Part shown: piece by piece, positions 1-6,880 of the stretch
Position numbering within the stretch: the stretch's first letter is position 1
How the letters are laid out: every line of letters starts with the position of its first letter
Assembly: GCA_030696545.1 (NCBI GenBank)
Contig: JAUYSA010000530.1
Span: forward strand, 1-8,815
From: Hyphomonadaceae bacterium
GTDB lineage: Bacteria; Pseudomonadota; Alphaproteobacteria; Caulobacterales; Hyphomonadaceae
Direction of reading: 5' to 3'
DNA length: 8,815 nucleotides
Made by a program: the position numbers and the translations under genes
The notes under the pieces: model-generated
What the model saw: the letters and a program-made list of their open reading frames with translations, nothing else
What the model was told of the DNA's origin: nothing
Database searches by the model: none

Positions 1-227
1 TCGAGCATCATGACGACGAAAAGGAACAGCACGGCCACGGCGCCGACATAGACGACGACCAGCAACATCGCGAGGAACTCGGCCCCGATAAGCACCAGCA
101 GGCCGGCCGACGTGAAGAACGTCAGGATCAGCCAGAGCACGGAATGCACCGGGTTGCGCGCCGCCACGACAAACAGCGCAGACAGCACGACGATCGTCGA
201 GAGGATGTAGAAAGCGATCAGCGCCAT
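1..227 (-). CDS. nuoJ: NADH-quinone oxidoreductase subunit J, N-terminal part (cut by window edge)
   Basis: This is the 5' part of the gene for the membrane subunit NuoJ (ND6 homologue), about 75 codons; the remainder lies beyond base 1. NuoJ sits next to NuoH, NuoA and NuoK, and its third helix is involved in coupling quinone reduction to proton pumping. Translation from the ATG at 227 begins MALIAFYILSTIVVLSALFV, followed by the family pattern ARNPVHSVLWL, then GAEFLAMLLVVVYVGAVAVL and LFVVMML. The GAEF and VYVGAVAVLFLFV stretches are hallmark NuoJ sequence. Two hydrophobic helices and most of a third are visible. A purine-rich stretch (AGGAAGAGGAAAG on the minus strand) about 8 bases upstream can serve as ribosome binding site. 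The gene follows nuoI after a 95-base gap, the longest gap in the window. The identity is very secure; only the length is unknown. Confidence 0.95.
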   Translation of the reverse strand, partial: MALIAFYILSTIVVLSALFVVAARNPVHSVLWLILTFFTSAGLLVLIGAEFLAMLLVVVYVGAVAVLFLFVVMML

Positions 228-322
228 GGCGTGGCTTTCCTCTTCCTTTGGTTCAAAAACACCCCGGATGGGGCCTCAGAGCAGCTCATCCAGCCCGACT
301 CGCTGCCGCGAGCCGCGCCCTT
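228..322 (-). other. nuoI-nuoJ intergenic gap with two small hairpins
   Basis: This 95-base stretch between the nuoI stop and the nuoJ start is the only sizeable non-coding gap in the window. On the minus strand it holds, just after the nuoI stop, a 5-bp stem (CTCGC, loop GGCA, GCGAG, bases 299-312). Further down is a 4-bp G/C stem (CCCC, loop ATCC, GGGG, bases 262-273) followed by TGTTTTT (bases 255-261). The second resembles a weak intrinsic terminator or attenuator, but the stem is short and nuoJ must still be transcribed. The nuoJ ribosome binding site lies at the downstream end. I see no convincing small gene in it. Confidence 0.5.
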
Positions 323-808
323 CTATCTATACCGTGCGTCGAGTTCCAGATTGCGTGCGATCTCGCGTTCCCAGCGGTCGCCATTCTCCAGAAGCCGTTC
401 CTTGTCGTAGTAGAGTTCCTCGCGCGTTTCCGTCGCGAATTCGAAGTTCGGTCCTTCGACGATGGCGTCCACCGGGCAGGCTTCCTGGCAGAAGCCGCAA
501 TAGATGCACTTCACCATGTCGATGTCGTAGCGGGTCGTGCGGCGCGAACCATCTTCGCGCGGTTCTGCTTCGATCGTGATGGCTTGCGCCGGGCAGATCG
601 CCTCGCACAGCTTGCAAGCAATGCAACGCTCTTCGCCATTGGCATAGCGGCGCAGCGCGTGCTCGCCACGGAAGCGCGGCGACAGCGGGCCCTTCTCGAA
701 CGGGTAGTTCACGGTCGCCTTGCGCGTAAAGAACTGGCGCATCGCCAGGAAAAAGGCGCCGATGAAGTCCGTCAGCAGGGCGCCTCGAATGGCTTGTCCG
801 ATCGACAT
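323..808 (-). CDS. nuoI: NADH-quinone oxidoreductase subunit I, 2x[4Fe-4S] protein
   Basis: NuoI (TYKY/NDUFS8 homologue, 161 residues, the usual size) is a peripheral subunit of the connecting module. It carries clusters N6a and N6b, which pass electrons from NuoG toward N2 in NuoB. Two ferredoxin-type motifs are complete: C62, C65, C68, C72 (RCIACKLCEAICP) and C101, C104, C107, C111 (KCIYCGFCQEACP). The amphipathic N-terminus (IGQAIRGALLTDFIGAFFLA) fits docking on the membrane arm. An in-frame ATG seven codons upstream (829) exists, but it lies inside nuoH. The ATG at 808 has GAGGAG at 814-819 with a 5-base spacer and gives the family N-terminus, so it is preferred. One base separates it from the nuoH stop, and the binding site lies in the last nuoH codons, which implies coupled translation. 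Confidence 0.97.
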   Translation of the reverse strand: MSIGQAIRGALLTDFIGAFFLAMRQFFTRKATVNYPFEKGPLSPRFRGEHALRRYANGEERCIACKLCEAICPAQAITIEAEPREDGSRRTTRYDIDMVKCIYCGFCQEACPVDAIVEGPNFEFATETREELYYDKERLLENGDRWEREIARNLELDARYR

Positions 809-809
809 G

Positions 810-2018
810 CTAGCTCCTCGCCTCGCCACGGTATTCGGCGAAGCTAACCTTGCCGTCGTTATTCACATCCACGTCCATCGGCAGCGTAACAGCAGCCAAC
901 TCGCTCGCTTCGAGATAGCCGCTCTTGTCGGCGTCGAGCCTGTCGAATTCCTGCCGGACCGGCGCAGTCATGAAGGTCACGTAAGCCGCCACGATCACGA
1001 CCGCCACAAGTGAGGTCGGCAGGAAGATCTTCCAGCCCAGCCGCATCAGCTGGTCGTAGCGGTAGCGCGGCACGATCGCCTTCACCATCGCGAACAGGAA
1101 GAAGAAGAACGTCGTCTTGCCGATGAACACCAGCAGCCCGCCCAGGCTGAGCAACCAATCCGGAAGTCCATCCACGCCCGGGATCGGGATCGGCATGTGC
1201 CATCCGCCAAAGAACAGGATGGTCAGCATCGAACACATCAGCACGATCGAAACGTATTCGCCGATCATGAACATGAGATACGGCGAGGACGAGTATTCGA
1301 CCTGATAGCCAGCCACGAGTTCGGATTCGGCTTCCGGCAGATCGAACGGAGGGCGGTTCGTCTCCGCCAGCGCCGAGATGAAGAAGATCACGAACATCGG
1401 GAACATCACGAAGATGGTCGGGAACGCGAACGCGTGCCAGTTCCAGATGCCGCCCTCCTGGTTGTGTACGACATCGCTGAGGTTCAGCGAGCCTACCAGC
1501 AACAGCACCGACACGATCACGAAGCCGATCGAGACTTCGTAGGAAACCATCTGCGCAGCCGAACGCAGGCCGCCAAGGAACGGGTATTTCGAGTTGGACG
1601 CCCAGCCGCCCATGATGATGCCGTAAACGCCCAGCGACGAGATCGCGAACAGGTACAGCACGCCCACATTGAGGTTTGCGATCACCCAGCCAGGCGCGAC
1701 GGGAATGACGGCCCAACCGACCAGCGCCAGCGTCAGCGTGATGATGGGAGCGAGCAGGAACACCGTCTTGTTGGCGCCTGCGGGGATGATGACTTCCTTG
1801 AGAATGAACTTGATGAGGTCCGCGAAGGATTGCAGCAGACCGAACGGGCCGACTACGTTCGGGCCTTTGCGCATCTGCACCGCCGCCCAGACCTTGCGGT
1901 CGAACAGCAGAAGGAACGCGATCAGAACGAGCAGGATTACGACGAACGCAACGATCTGCAGCAGGGCCAGGCCGATGCCGCCCCACATTCCGCCGCCCCA
2001 CTGGAAGAGGTTTTCCAT
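810..2018 (-). CDS. nuoH: NADH-quinone oxidoreductase subunit H with C-terminal EF-hand pair
   Basis: NuoH (ND1 homologue) is the membrane subunit that closes the quinone chamber and links the peripheral arm to the proton-pumping arm. Family signatures are seen: DRKVWAAVQMRKGPNVVGP (residues 40-58), the acidic cytoplasmic loop ALAETNRPPFDLPEAESELV (216-235), and the RYRYDQLMRLGWK loop (318-330) before the last helix (about 331-350). The protein has 402 residues, about 50 more than is usual. After the last helix come two canonical EF-hand loops. Loop 1 is D362, D364, S366, G367, Y368, E370, E373. Loop 2 is D384, N386, D388, G389, K390, S392, E395. The reading frame is continuous through the extension. 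By known NuoH topology (eight helices, quinone-side loops cytoplasmic) the tail should be periplasmic; this is inference. A strong GGGGGAGGG stretch precedes the ATG, 12 bases after the nuoG stop. Confidence 0.97.
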   Translation of the reverse strand: MENLFQWGGGMWGGIGLALLQIVAFVVILLVLIAFLLLFDRKVWAAVQMRKGPNVVGPFGLLQSFADLIKFILKEVIIPAGANKTVFLLAPIITLTLALVGWAVIPVAPGWVIANLNVGVLYLFAISSLGVYGIIMGGWASNSKYPFLGGLRSAAQMVSYEVSIGFVIVSVLLLVGSLNLSDVVHNQEGGIWNWHAFAFPTIFVMFPMFVIFFISALAETNRPPFDLPEAESELVAGYQVEYSSSPYLMFMIGEYVSIVLMCSMLTILFFGGWHMPIPIPGVDGLPDWLLSLGGLLVFIGKTTFFFFLFAMVKAIVPRYRYDQLMRLGWKIFLPTSLVAVVIVAAYVTFMTAPVRQEFDRLDADKSGYLEASELAAVTLPMDVDVNNDGKVSFAEYRGEARS

Positions 2019-2030
2019 TCTGCCCTCCCC

Positions 2031-4142
2031 CTATTCCGCCGCAACCGCGGGGTTTACACCCGCAGCAAGCTCGGCGCATTCCGCCATGGTGCGCGACGCG
2101 CGCGCGATCGGATTGGTCAGGTGGAACGCCTTGATCGGCGTGGTGAAGCCAGTCGATTGCATTGCGCCGGCCGCGCCATAAGGGGGCGCTACGCTGTTCG
2201 CGTGCGTGCCCGGCGCGAAGTCGAGCCCGAGGAAGGTGGGGTGATCTTTGCCCAGCTTCTCGCGAAGTTGCGCCAGCGTGTCATACGGCAGCGTCTTGCC
2301 GACATAGGCAGAGAGCGCACGGATGATGGCCCAGTCTTCGCGCGCGTCGCCCTTGGGCGCCACGGCGCGCTGCGTGCGTTGGACGCGGCCTTCGGTGTTG
2401 ACGTAAGTGGCCGATTTTTCCGTGTAGGCGGCCGCCGGCAGGATTACGTCGGCGCGGTGGGCGCCGTTGTCGCCATGGCTGCCGATGTAGATGACGTTGG
2501 CCTTGCCGAGCTTCGAGGTGTCGATCTCATCAGCGCCCAGCAGAAGCACAGTCTTGATGTCGCCCGACTGAGCGCCCGCGACGATGTCCGCGACGTCTTT
2601 GCCGCCGGCAGACGGCAGGAAGCCCATGTCGAGGCCACCGACGCGCGAAGCCGCCGTGTGCAGAACGTTGAAACCGTTCCAGCCATCCTTGAAGCAGCCA
2701 GCCGCCGCCGCGAATGCCGAAACGGCGTGCAGCACAGCCGCGCCATCGCCACGCGTGAGCGCGCCCTGGCCGAGAATGACCAGCGGACGCTTCGCGCCCG
2801 TCAGCGCGTCAAACACTGGATGCCCGGCCTTCAGGTCTTTCAAGCTGTCCGGGCCTGCGCCCAGATAATTGTAGTCGAACGTCAGATCAACGCGCTCGCC
2901 GAGCAGCGCGACCGGAACCATGCGCAGCCATGCCTTGCGAAGGCGAGCGTTTAGAACCGCCGCTTCCTTGCGCGGGTTCACGCCGATGAGGACGATCGCA
3001 TCCGCCTCGTCGATGCCCATGATCGTGGAGTTGAACAAATAGCTCTCGCGCGGCAGCTTCGAGCCATCGGCAGCGAGGCCGAGCTTTGCGCCATCCTGGC
3101 GGCAGTCGATCGACTTCGCGCCGAGCGAAGCGGCGAGGTCCATCGCGGCCTTCATGCTTTCGGCGTCAGCCAGGTCGCCGGCAATTATGCCGATCTGGTC
3201 GGCCGACACCTTCAACATCTCGGCGGCACGTTTCAGCGCCACATCCCACGTCGCTTCTGCTAGGGCGCCATTCTCGCGCACATAAGGCTTGTCGAGGCGC
3301 TGGCGGCCGAGACCGTCCCACACGAAGCGCGTCTTGTCGGAGATCCACTCTTCGTTGATCTCTTCGTTGACGCGCGGAAGGATGCGCATCACGGCGGGCC
3401 CACGCGCATCAACGCGGATGGCGGCGCCCATGGCGTCCATCACATCGATGCTCTCGGTCTTGCGCAGCTCCCACGGGCGCGCGTTGAAAGCGTATGGCTT
3501 GGAGGTCAGCGCGCCGACCGGGCACAGGTCGATGACGTTGCCGGAGAGTTCCGACGTCAGCGACTTTTCGAGATAGGTCGTGATCTCGGCGTCTTCGCCA
3601 CGGTTGGCGAGGCCGATTTCATCCACGCCGGCAACCTCAGCCGCGAAGCGCACGCAGCGGGTGCACTGGATGCAGCGGGTCATGATCGTCTTGACCAGCG
3701 GGCCCATGTTCTTGTCGTCGACCGCGCGCTTGTTCTCCGAATAGCGCGACGCGGCGCGGCCATAGCCCATCGCCTGGTCCTGCAGGTCGCACTCGCCGCC
3801 CTGGTCGCAGATCGGGCAATCCAGCGGGTGGTTGATCAGCAGGAATTCCATCACGCCATTGCGGGCCTTGATGGCGCGCGGCGACTTGGTGGAAATTTCG
3901 TGCGGCGTGCCGTCTTTCTTCGGCGCCATGTCGCCCACGGTCTGGGCGCAAGACGCGATTGGCTTCGGCGCGCCGACCCAGTCGACGAGGCACATGCGGC
4001 AGTTGCCGGCGATCGACAGGCGCTCGTGATAGCAGAAGCGCGGGATCTCGGCGCCAGCCAGCTCGCAGGCCTGCAGCAGCGTGTAGGTTTTCGGGGCGTC
4101 CACAGAGACGCCATCAACGACGAGTTTGACGGTGTCGGTCAT
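2031..4142 (-). CDS. nuoG: NADH-quinone oxidoreductase subunit G (75-kDa Fe-S subunit)
   Basis: NuoG is the largest peripheral subunit (703 residues). It relays electrons from NuoF toward NuoI. The N-terminal region has a [2Fe-2S] fold with C37, C48, C51 and C65 (cluster N1b), then the His-Cys3 set H105, C109, C112, C118 (N5, in NHPLDCPICDQGGECDLQD), then C157, C160, C163 and C207 (N4, in RCIQCTRCVRF and DLCPVGALTSKP). No cysteine set for the extra cluster N7 of Escherichia coli follows, which matches mitochondrial and alphaproteobacterial NuoG. Residues from about 215 onward form the degenerate molybdopterin-oxidoreductase-like domain (e.g. RILPRVNEEINEEWISDKTR). The ATG at 4142 overlaps the stop of the preceding unknown gene as ATGA, with GAGGG about 8 bases upstream inside that gene. 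The stop is 12 bases before nuoH. Confidence 0.97.
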   Translation of the reverse strand: MTDTVKLVVDGVSVDAPKTYTLLQACELAGAEIPRFCYHERLSIAGNCRMCLVDWVGAPKPIASCAQTVGDMAPKKDGTPHEISTKSPRAIKARNGVMEFLLINHPLDCPICDQGGECDLQDQAMGYGRAASRYSENKRAVDDKNMGPLVKTIMTRCIQCTRCVRFAAEVAGVDEIGLANRGEDAEITTYLEKSLTSELSGNVIDLCPVGALTSKPYAFNARPWELRKTESIDVMDAMGAAIRVDARGPAVMRILPRVNEEINEEWISDKTRFVWDGLGRQRLDKPYVRENGALAEATWDVALKRAAEMLKVSADQIGIIAGDLADAESMKAAMDLAASLGAKSIDCRQDGAKLGLAADGSKLPRESYLFNSTIMGIDEADAIVLIGVNPRKEAAVLNARLRKAWLRMVPVALLGERVDLTFDYNYLGAGPDSLKDLKAGHPVFDALTGAKRPLVILGQGALTRGDGAAVLHAVSAFAAAAGCFKDGWNGFNVLHTAASRVGGLDMGFLPSAGGKDVADIVAGAQSGDIKTVLLLGADEIDTSKLGKANVIYIGSHGDNGAHRADVILPAAAYTEKSATYVNTEGRVQRTQRAVAPKGDAREDWAIIRALSAYVGKTLPYDTLAQLREKLGKDHPTFLGLDFAPGTHANSVAPPYGAAGAMQSTGFTTPIKAFHLTNPIARASRTMAECAELAAGVNPAVAAE

Positions 4143-4672
4143 TGCGAAACCCTCGATGGCGCAGGCACGACCGACATATTAAACAACGAAGTCAACGCGT
4201 ACTCGCCGTCGAGGAACTCTTCCAGCGTTGGGCCTATTTCAATGTCAAAGCCAGCGTCGTGGTCGCCCTTAAAGCCGCCGAACTCGATATGCGACACGAC
4301 GATATGGGGGTCTCGGAACTTTAACATCTCCAAGCACAGTTCCCTCAATTGCTGGTACTCTGCATCGGAAAGAAACATTTCGATCCAGTTCGGTGATGCA
4401 CCTTCCTCGATACCCATGAGTCCGAAACGATCATGATCGCGGACAGTCTCGAAGATACGCGAGTCTCGTTGAGGTCTGGGATTAGCAATAAAATATTCGA
4501 CGGCACCCCAATTTAGGCCAGCTTTTCTGTCGAACTTTAAAAGCCATTGCTTGCTCTCAAAGTTACCGCCAACGCGTTGCCCAAGCCCGTTCGAATTGCG
4601 CATGGCGCTCTTCAGCGTCACGCCACCGGCTAGGTTGAACTCGGGTCTATCGCTGGCGAATTCCAACAGCAT
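4139..4672 (-). CDS. Unrecognised 177-residue protein inserted between nuoF and nuoG
   Basis: I do not recognise this family. The product is predicted to be soluble and cytoplasmic: no signal peptide or membrane helix is visible. It is slightly acidic, with a mixed alpha/beta look. Recognisable stretches are QWLLKFDRKAGLNWGAVEYF (residues 42-61), a helical segment around EMFLSDAEYQQLRELCLEML (98-117), the strand-like IVVSHIEFGGFKG (124-136) and FDIEIGPTLEEFLDGEYALT (142-161). Base composition differs from its neighbours: 25 of 60 and 28 of 60 G+C in bases 4321-4380 and 4501-4560, against 36 of 60 in sampled nuoF and nuoG stretches, suggesting later acquisition. It starts 3 bases after the nuoF stop with GGAG (4679-4682) at a 6-base spacer, and its TGA overlaps the nuoG ATG. 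The exact fit and intact frame argue that it is expressed. It is not a known complex I subunit; whether it relates to the complex is unknown. Confidence 0.8.
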   Translation of the reverse strand: MLLEFASDRPEFNLAGGVTLKSAMRNSNGLGQRVGGNFESKQWLLKFDRKAGLNWGAVEYFIANPRPQRDSRIFETVRDHDRFGLMGIEEGASPNWIEMFLSDAEYQQLRELCLEMLKFRDPHIVVSHIEFGGFKGDHDAGFDIEIGPTLEEFLDGEYALTSLFNMSVVPAPSRVSQ

Positions 4673-4675
4673 GCC

Positions 4676-5983
4676 CTACTCCGCCGCCAGTGTGTGGCCC
4701 TGAACGTGCGGGCGGCCCTGACGGTAGTTCGTGATGCGGTCTTCGATTTCCTGACGGAAGTGACGGATCAGGCCCTGGATCGGCCACGCAGCCGCATCGC
4801 CCAGCGCGCAGATCGTGTGGCCTTCAACTTGCGACGCCACGTCCAGAAGCGTGTCTATCTCAGAGGTTTCGGCCTCGCCCTTCACCATCCGCTCGAGTAC
4901 GCGCCACATCCAGCCGGTGCCTTCACGGCACGGCGTACACTGGCCGCAGCTCTCGTGTTTGTAGAAGTACGCAATGCGAGCGATCGCGCGAACCAGGTCG
5001 GTCGACTTGTCCATCACGATGACGGCTGCGGTGCCAAGGCCCGACTTCACGTCGCGCAGGGCATCGAAATCCATGAGGACGGTGTCGCAGATATCCTTCG
5101 GGATCATCGGCACGGACGAGCCGCCCGGAATGATAGACTTCAGGTTGCCCCAGCCGCCGCGCACGCCGCCGCAATGCTCTTCGATCAGCGTCTTCAGCGG
5201 GATCGACATCTCTTCTTCGACGTTGCACGGCCGCTCGACGTGGCCGGAGATGCAGAACACCTTCGTTCCCGTGTTGTTCGGACGGCCAAAGCCCGCAAAC
5301 CAGCCGGCGCCACGGCGCAGGATGGTGGGCGCGACAGCGATCGACTCGACATTGTTCACGGTCGTCGGGCAGCCATAGAGGCCGGCGTTAGCCGGGAATG
5401 GCGGCTTCAGGCGCGGCTGGCCCTTCTTGCCCTCAAGGCTTTCAAGCAGTGCAGTCTCTTCACCGCAGATGTAAGCACCGGCGCCGTGGTGGGCGTAGAT
5501 GTCGAAATCCCAGCCCGAGCCGCACGCATTCTTGCCGACGAGACCGGCAGCGTAGGCTTCGGCGATGGCCTTCTCGAGCACTTCGCGCTCGTAGATGTAT
5601 TCGCCGCGCAAGTAGATGTAGCACTTGTTCGCGCGCATTGCGAAAGCCGCGATCAGGCAGCCTTCGATCAGCAGATGCGGATCGTGGCGCATGATGTCCC
5701 GGTCCTTGCAGGTGCCGGGTTCGGATTCATCCGCGTTGACGACGAGATAGTGCGGACGGTCCTTCACCACCTTCGGCATGAAGGTCCACTTCAGGCCCGT
5801 CGGGAAGCCGGCGCCGCCACGGCCACGCAATCCCGACGCCTTGATCTGGTCGCAGATCCACTCCGGCCCGAACTGCATCAGCTCCTTCGTGGAGTTCCAC
5901 GCGCCGCGCTGCTTCGCAGCTTCCAGTCGCCAGTCCTGGCGCCCGTACAGGTTGGTGAAGATGCGATCTTTATCGAGAAGCAC
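4676..5983 (-). CDS. nuoF: NADH-quinone oxidoreductase subunit F (NADH/FMN-binding, 51 kDa)
   Basis: NuoF (435 residues, normal length) oxidises NADH: it binds NADH and FMN and carries cluster N3. Seen in order are the FMN-binding glycine motif GLRGRGGAGFPTGLKW (residues 51-66), the nucleotide-binding stretch HHGAGAYICGEETALLESLE (165-184), and the N3 ligands C346, C349, C352 (ESCGQCTPCREGTGW) with C392 (ICALGDAAAWPIQG). The start is judged to be the GTG at 5983, not the ATG at 6037: GGAGGAG at 5991-5997 lies 7 bases upstream, and MLLDKDRIFTNLYG is the expected N-terminus, whereas the extra 18 residues come from another frame of the preceding gene. It overlaps that small gene by 14 bases. NuoE docks onto it to form the NADH dehydrogenase module. 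Confidence 0.96.
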   Translation of the reverse strand: MLLDKDRIFTNLYGRQDWRLEAAKQRGAWNSTKELMQFGPEWICDQIKASGLRGRGGAGFPTGLKWTFMPKVVKDRPHYLVVNADESEPGTCKDRDIMRHDPHLLIEGCLIAAFAMRANKCYIYLRGEYIYEREVLEKAIAEAYAAGLVGKNACGSGWDFDIYAHHGAGAYICGEETALLESLEGKKGQPRLKPPFPANAGLYGCPTTVNNVESIAVAPTILRRGAGWFAGFGRPNNTGTKVFCISGHVERPCNVEEEMSIPLKTLIEEHCGGVRGGWGNLKSIIPGGSSVPMIPKDICDTVLMDFDALRDVKSGLGTAAVIVMDKSTDLVRAIARIAYFYKHESCGQCTPCREGTGWMWRVLERMVKGEAETSEIDTLLDVASQVEGHTICALGDAAAWPIQGLIRHFRQEIEDRITNYRQGRPHVQGHTLAAE

Positions 5984-6206
5984 TGTTGCGCTCCTCCATG
6001 CTTGCACGAACAAAAACGATGATGGCTGGCAGGGCAAAACCCAGCCCGCCCAGAACGCCGATGGCGAGCCAGAGCCAGCTGCCGGTCAGCGCGTAGGCCA
6101 AAATGCCGGCGATGACGGAAACGCCTTCGAGGAAAACCGCAAACAGCAGCTTTCGCGCAGCGACCTTCTTCGGGCTCGATTCATTGATCACGATTGCGCC
6201 CCTCAT
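5970..6206 (-). CDS. Small two-helix membrane protein between nuoE and nuoF
   Basis: This 78-residue protein is not one of the 14 core complex I subunits and I cannot name its family. Two hydrophobic segments are clear: about residues 20-41 (LLFAVFLEGVSVIAGILAYA, with E27 inside) and 44-66 (WLWLAIGVLGGLGFALPAII), separated by a short TGS turn. Basic residues before helix 1 (KK, R18, K19) and R67 after helix 2 predict a hairpin with both ends cytoplasmic. The ATG at 6206 overlaps the nuoE stop as ATGA but has no good binding site. An in-frame GTG at 6191 has GAGGGG (6199-6204) with a 7-base spacer and would give 73 residues, so the start is uncertain. Its end overlaps nuoF by 14 bases and contains the nuoF ribosome binding site. 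The position suggests an accessory or assembly role in complex I, which is inference. Confidence 0.8.
   Translation of the reverse strand: MRGAIVINESSPKKVAARKLLFAVFLEGVSVIAGILAYALTGSWLWLAIGVLGGLGFALPAIIVFVRASMEERNSASR
5991..5997 (-). promoter_or_regulatory. Ribosome binding site of nuoF (decides GTG start)
   Basis: GGAGGAG on the minus strand, 7 bases before the GTG at 5983. It lies inside the last codons of the small membrane-protein gene and is the main reason for placing the nuoF start at the GTG instead of the upstream ATG. Confidence 0.85.
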
Positions 6207-6880
6207 GTCTGCGCCGGCTCAGGCGGCTTGGGAGCGTTCGGAATGGCCGCGAGCGGCTTTCCTTTGGAGCCATCATACAGGCTCTCATCGGTCAGCGACG
6301 TCGGCGGACCTTCGGGAGCAGACGTCTGGCGCTTCACATACGTGCCCGGCTCGGGCTCTTTGCCAGAAGCGAAGTCGTCGATGATTTTTTCGAGCGTCTC
6401 GATCGTCAGGTCTTCGTAATAGTAATCGTTGATCTGAATCATCGGCGCGTTCACGCAGGCGCCGAGGCATTCCACTTCAACCCACGAGAACTTGCCGCCG
6501 CCCGACACGTGACCCTTCGGTCCGATCTTGCGCTCGCAGAAGTCCTTCAGCTTGTCGGCGCCGCGCAGCGCGCATGGCGTCGTGCCGCAAACCTGGAAGT
6601 GGTATTTGCCCACCGGCTCCAGGTTGAACATCGTGTAGAAGGTCGCGATCTCGTACACGCGGATGTAGGTCATGCCGAGCCGGTCAGCGACCGCGCGCAG
6701 GGCAGGCTCGGACAGCCAGCCCGCATTTTGCTTCTGCGTAATCCAGAGCGCGGGGATAACCGTCGAAGCGCGACGCTCGGCGGGATATTTGCGCTCCCAC
6801 CACGCGATCTGTTCTTCGCTCGCCGAAGAGAACGCGAACGCCTCGTGGTTTTCGGGATGATGGAAACGGCGGTGGCTCAA
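6203..6880 (-). CDS. nuoE: NADH-quinone oxidoreductase subunit E ([2Fe-2S], 24 kDa)
   Basis: NuoE (225 residues) is the thioredoxin-fold subunit holding cluster N1a next to the FMN of NuoF. The four ligands are present: C98 and C103 (VCGTTPCALRG), C138 and C142 (ECLGACVNAPM). The conserved segment RVYEIATFYTMFNLEPVGKY (residues 74-93) is unmistakable. The start is placed at a TTG at 6880 that overlaps the nuoD stop (TTGA): GGGGAGG at 6888-6894 lies 7 bases upstream, and the resulting MSHRRFHHPE... suits family N-termini. The frame stays open far into nuoD, but that part is out of frame with the real nuoD product. The C-terminal tail from about residue 178 is rich in proline, with a QTSAPEGPPTSLTD segment of the kind seen in alphaproteobacterial NuoE. 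The stop overlaps the start of the next small gene. Confidence 0.95.
   Translation of the reverse strand: MSHRRFHHPENHEAFAFSSASEEQIAWWERKYPAERRASTVIPALWITQKQNAGWLSEPALRAVADRLGMTYIRVYEIATFYTMFNLEPVGKYHFQVCGTTPCALRGADKLKDFCERKIGPKGHVSGGGKFSWVEVECLGACVNAPMIQINDYYYEDLTIETLEKIIDDFASGKEPEPGTYVKRQTSAPEGPPTSLTDESLYDGSKGKPLAAIPNAPKPPEPAQT

Noticed and set aside
2584..2868. Small plus-strand frame opposite nuoG with low-complexity product
   Set aside because: No binding site, no family features, fully inside nuoG.
1197..2954. Long plus-strand open frame of 585 codons opposite nuoH and nuoG
   Set aside because: It is antisense to two certain genes, rich in Arg, Asp, Glu, Gln and His as high-GC shadow frames are, and shows no domain or binding site.
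3300..3530. Missing N7 cluster cysteines in NuoG as a possible defect
   Set aside because: N7 is absent from mitochondrial and most proteobacterial NuoG; clusters N1b, N4 and N5 are complete.
4694..6022. Plus-strand 442-codon frame opposite nuoF
   Set aside because: Mirror frame of a high-GC coding gene; composition is shadow-like and nuoF is certain.
6203..6350. Proline-rich C-terminal tail of NuoE as a novel domain
   Set aside because: A similar tail with a QTSAP-like segment is common in alphaproteobacterial NuoE, so it is not unusual.
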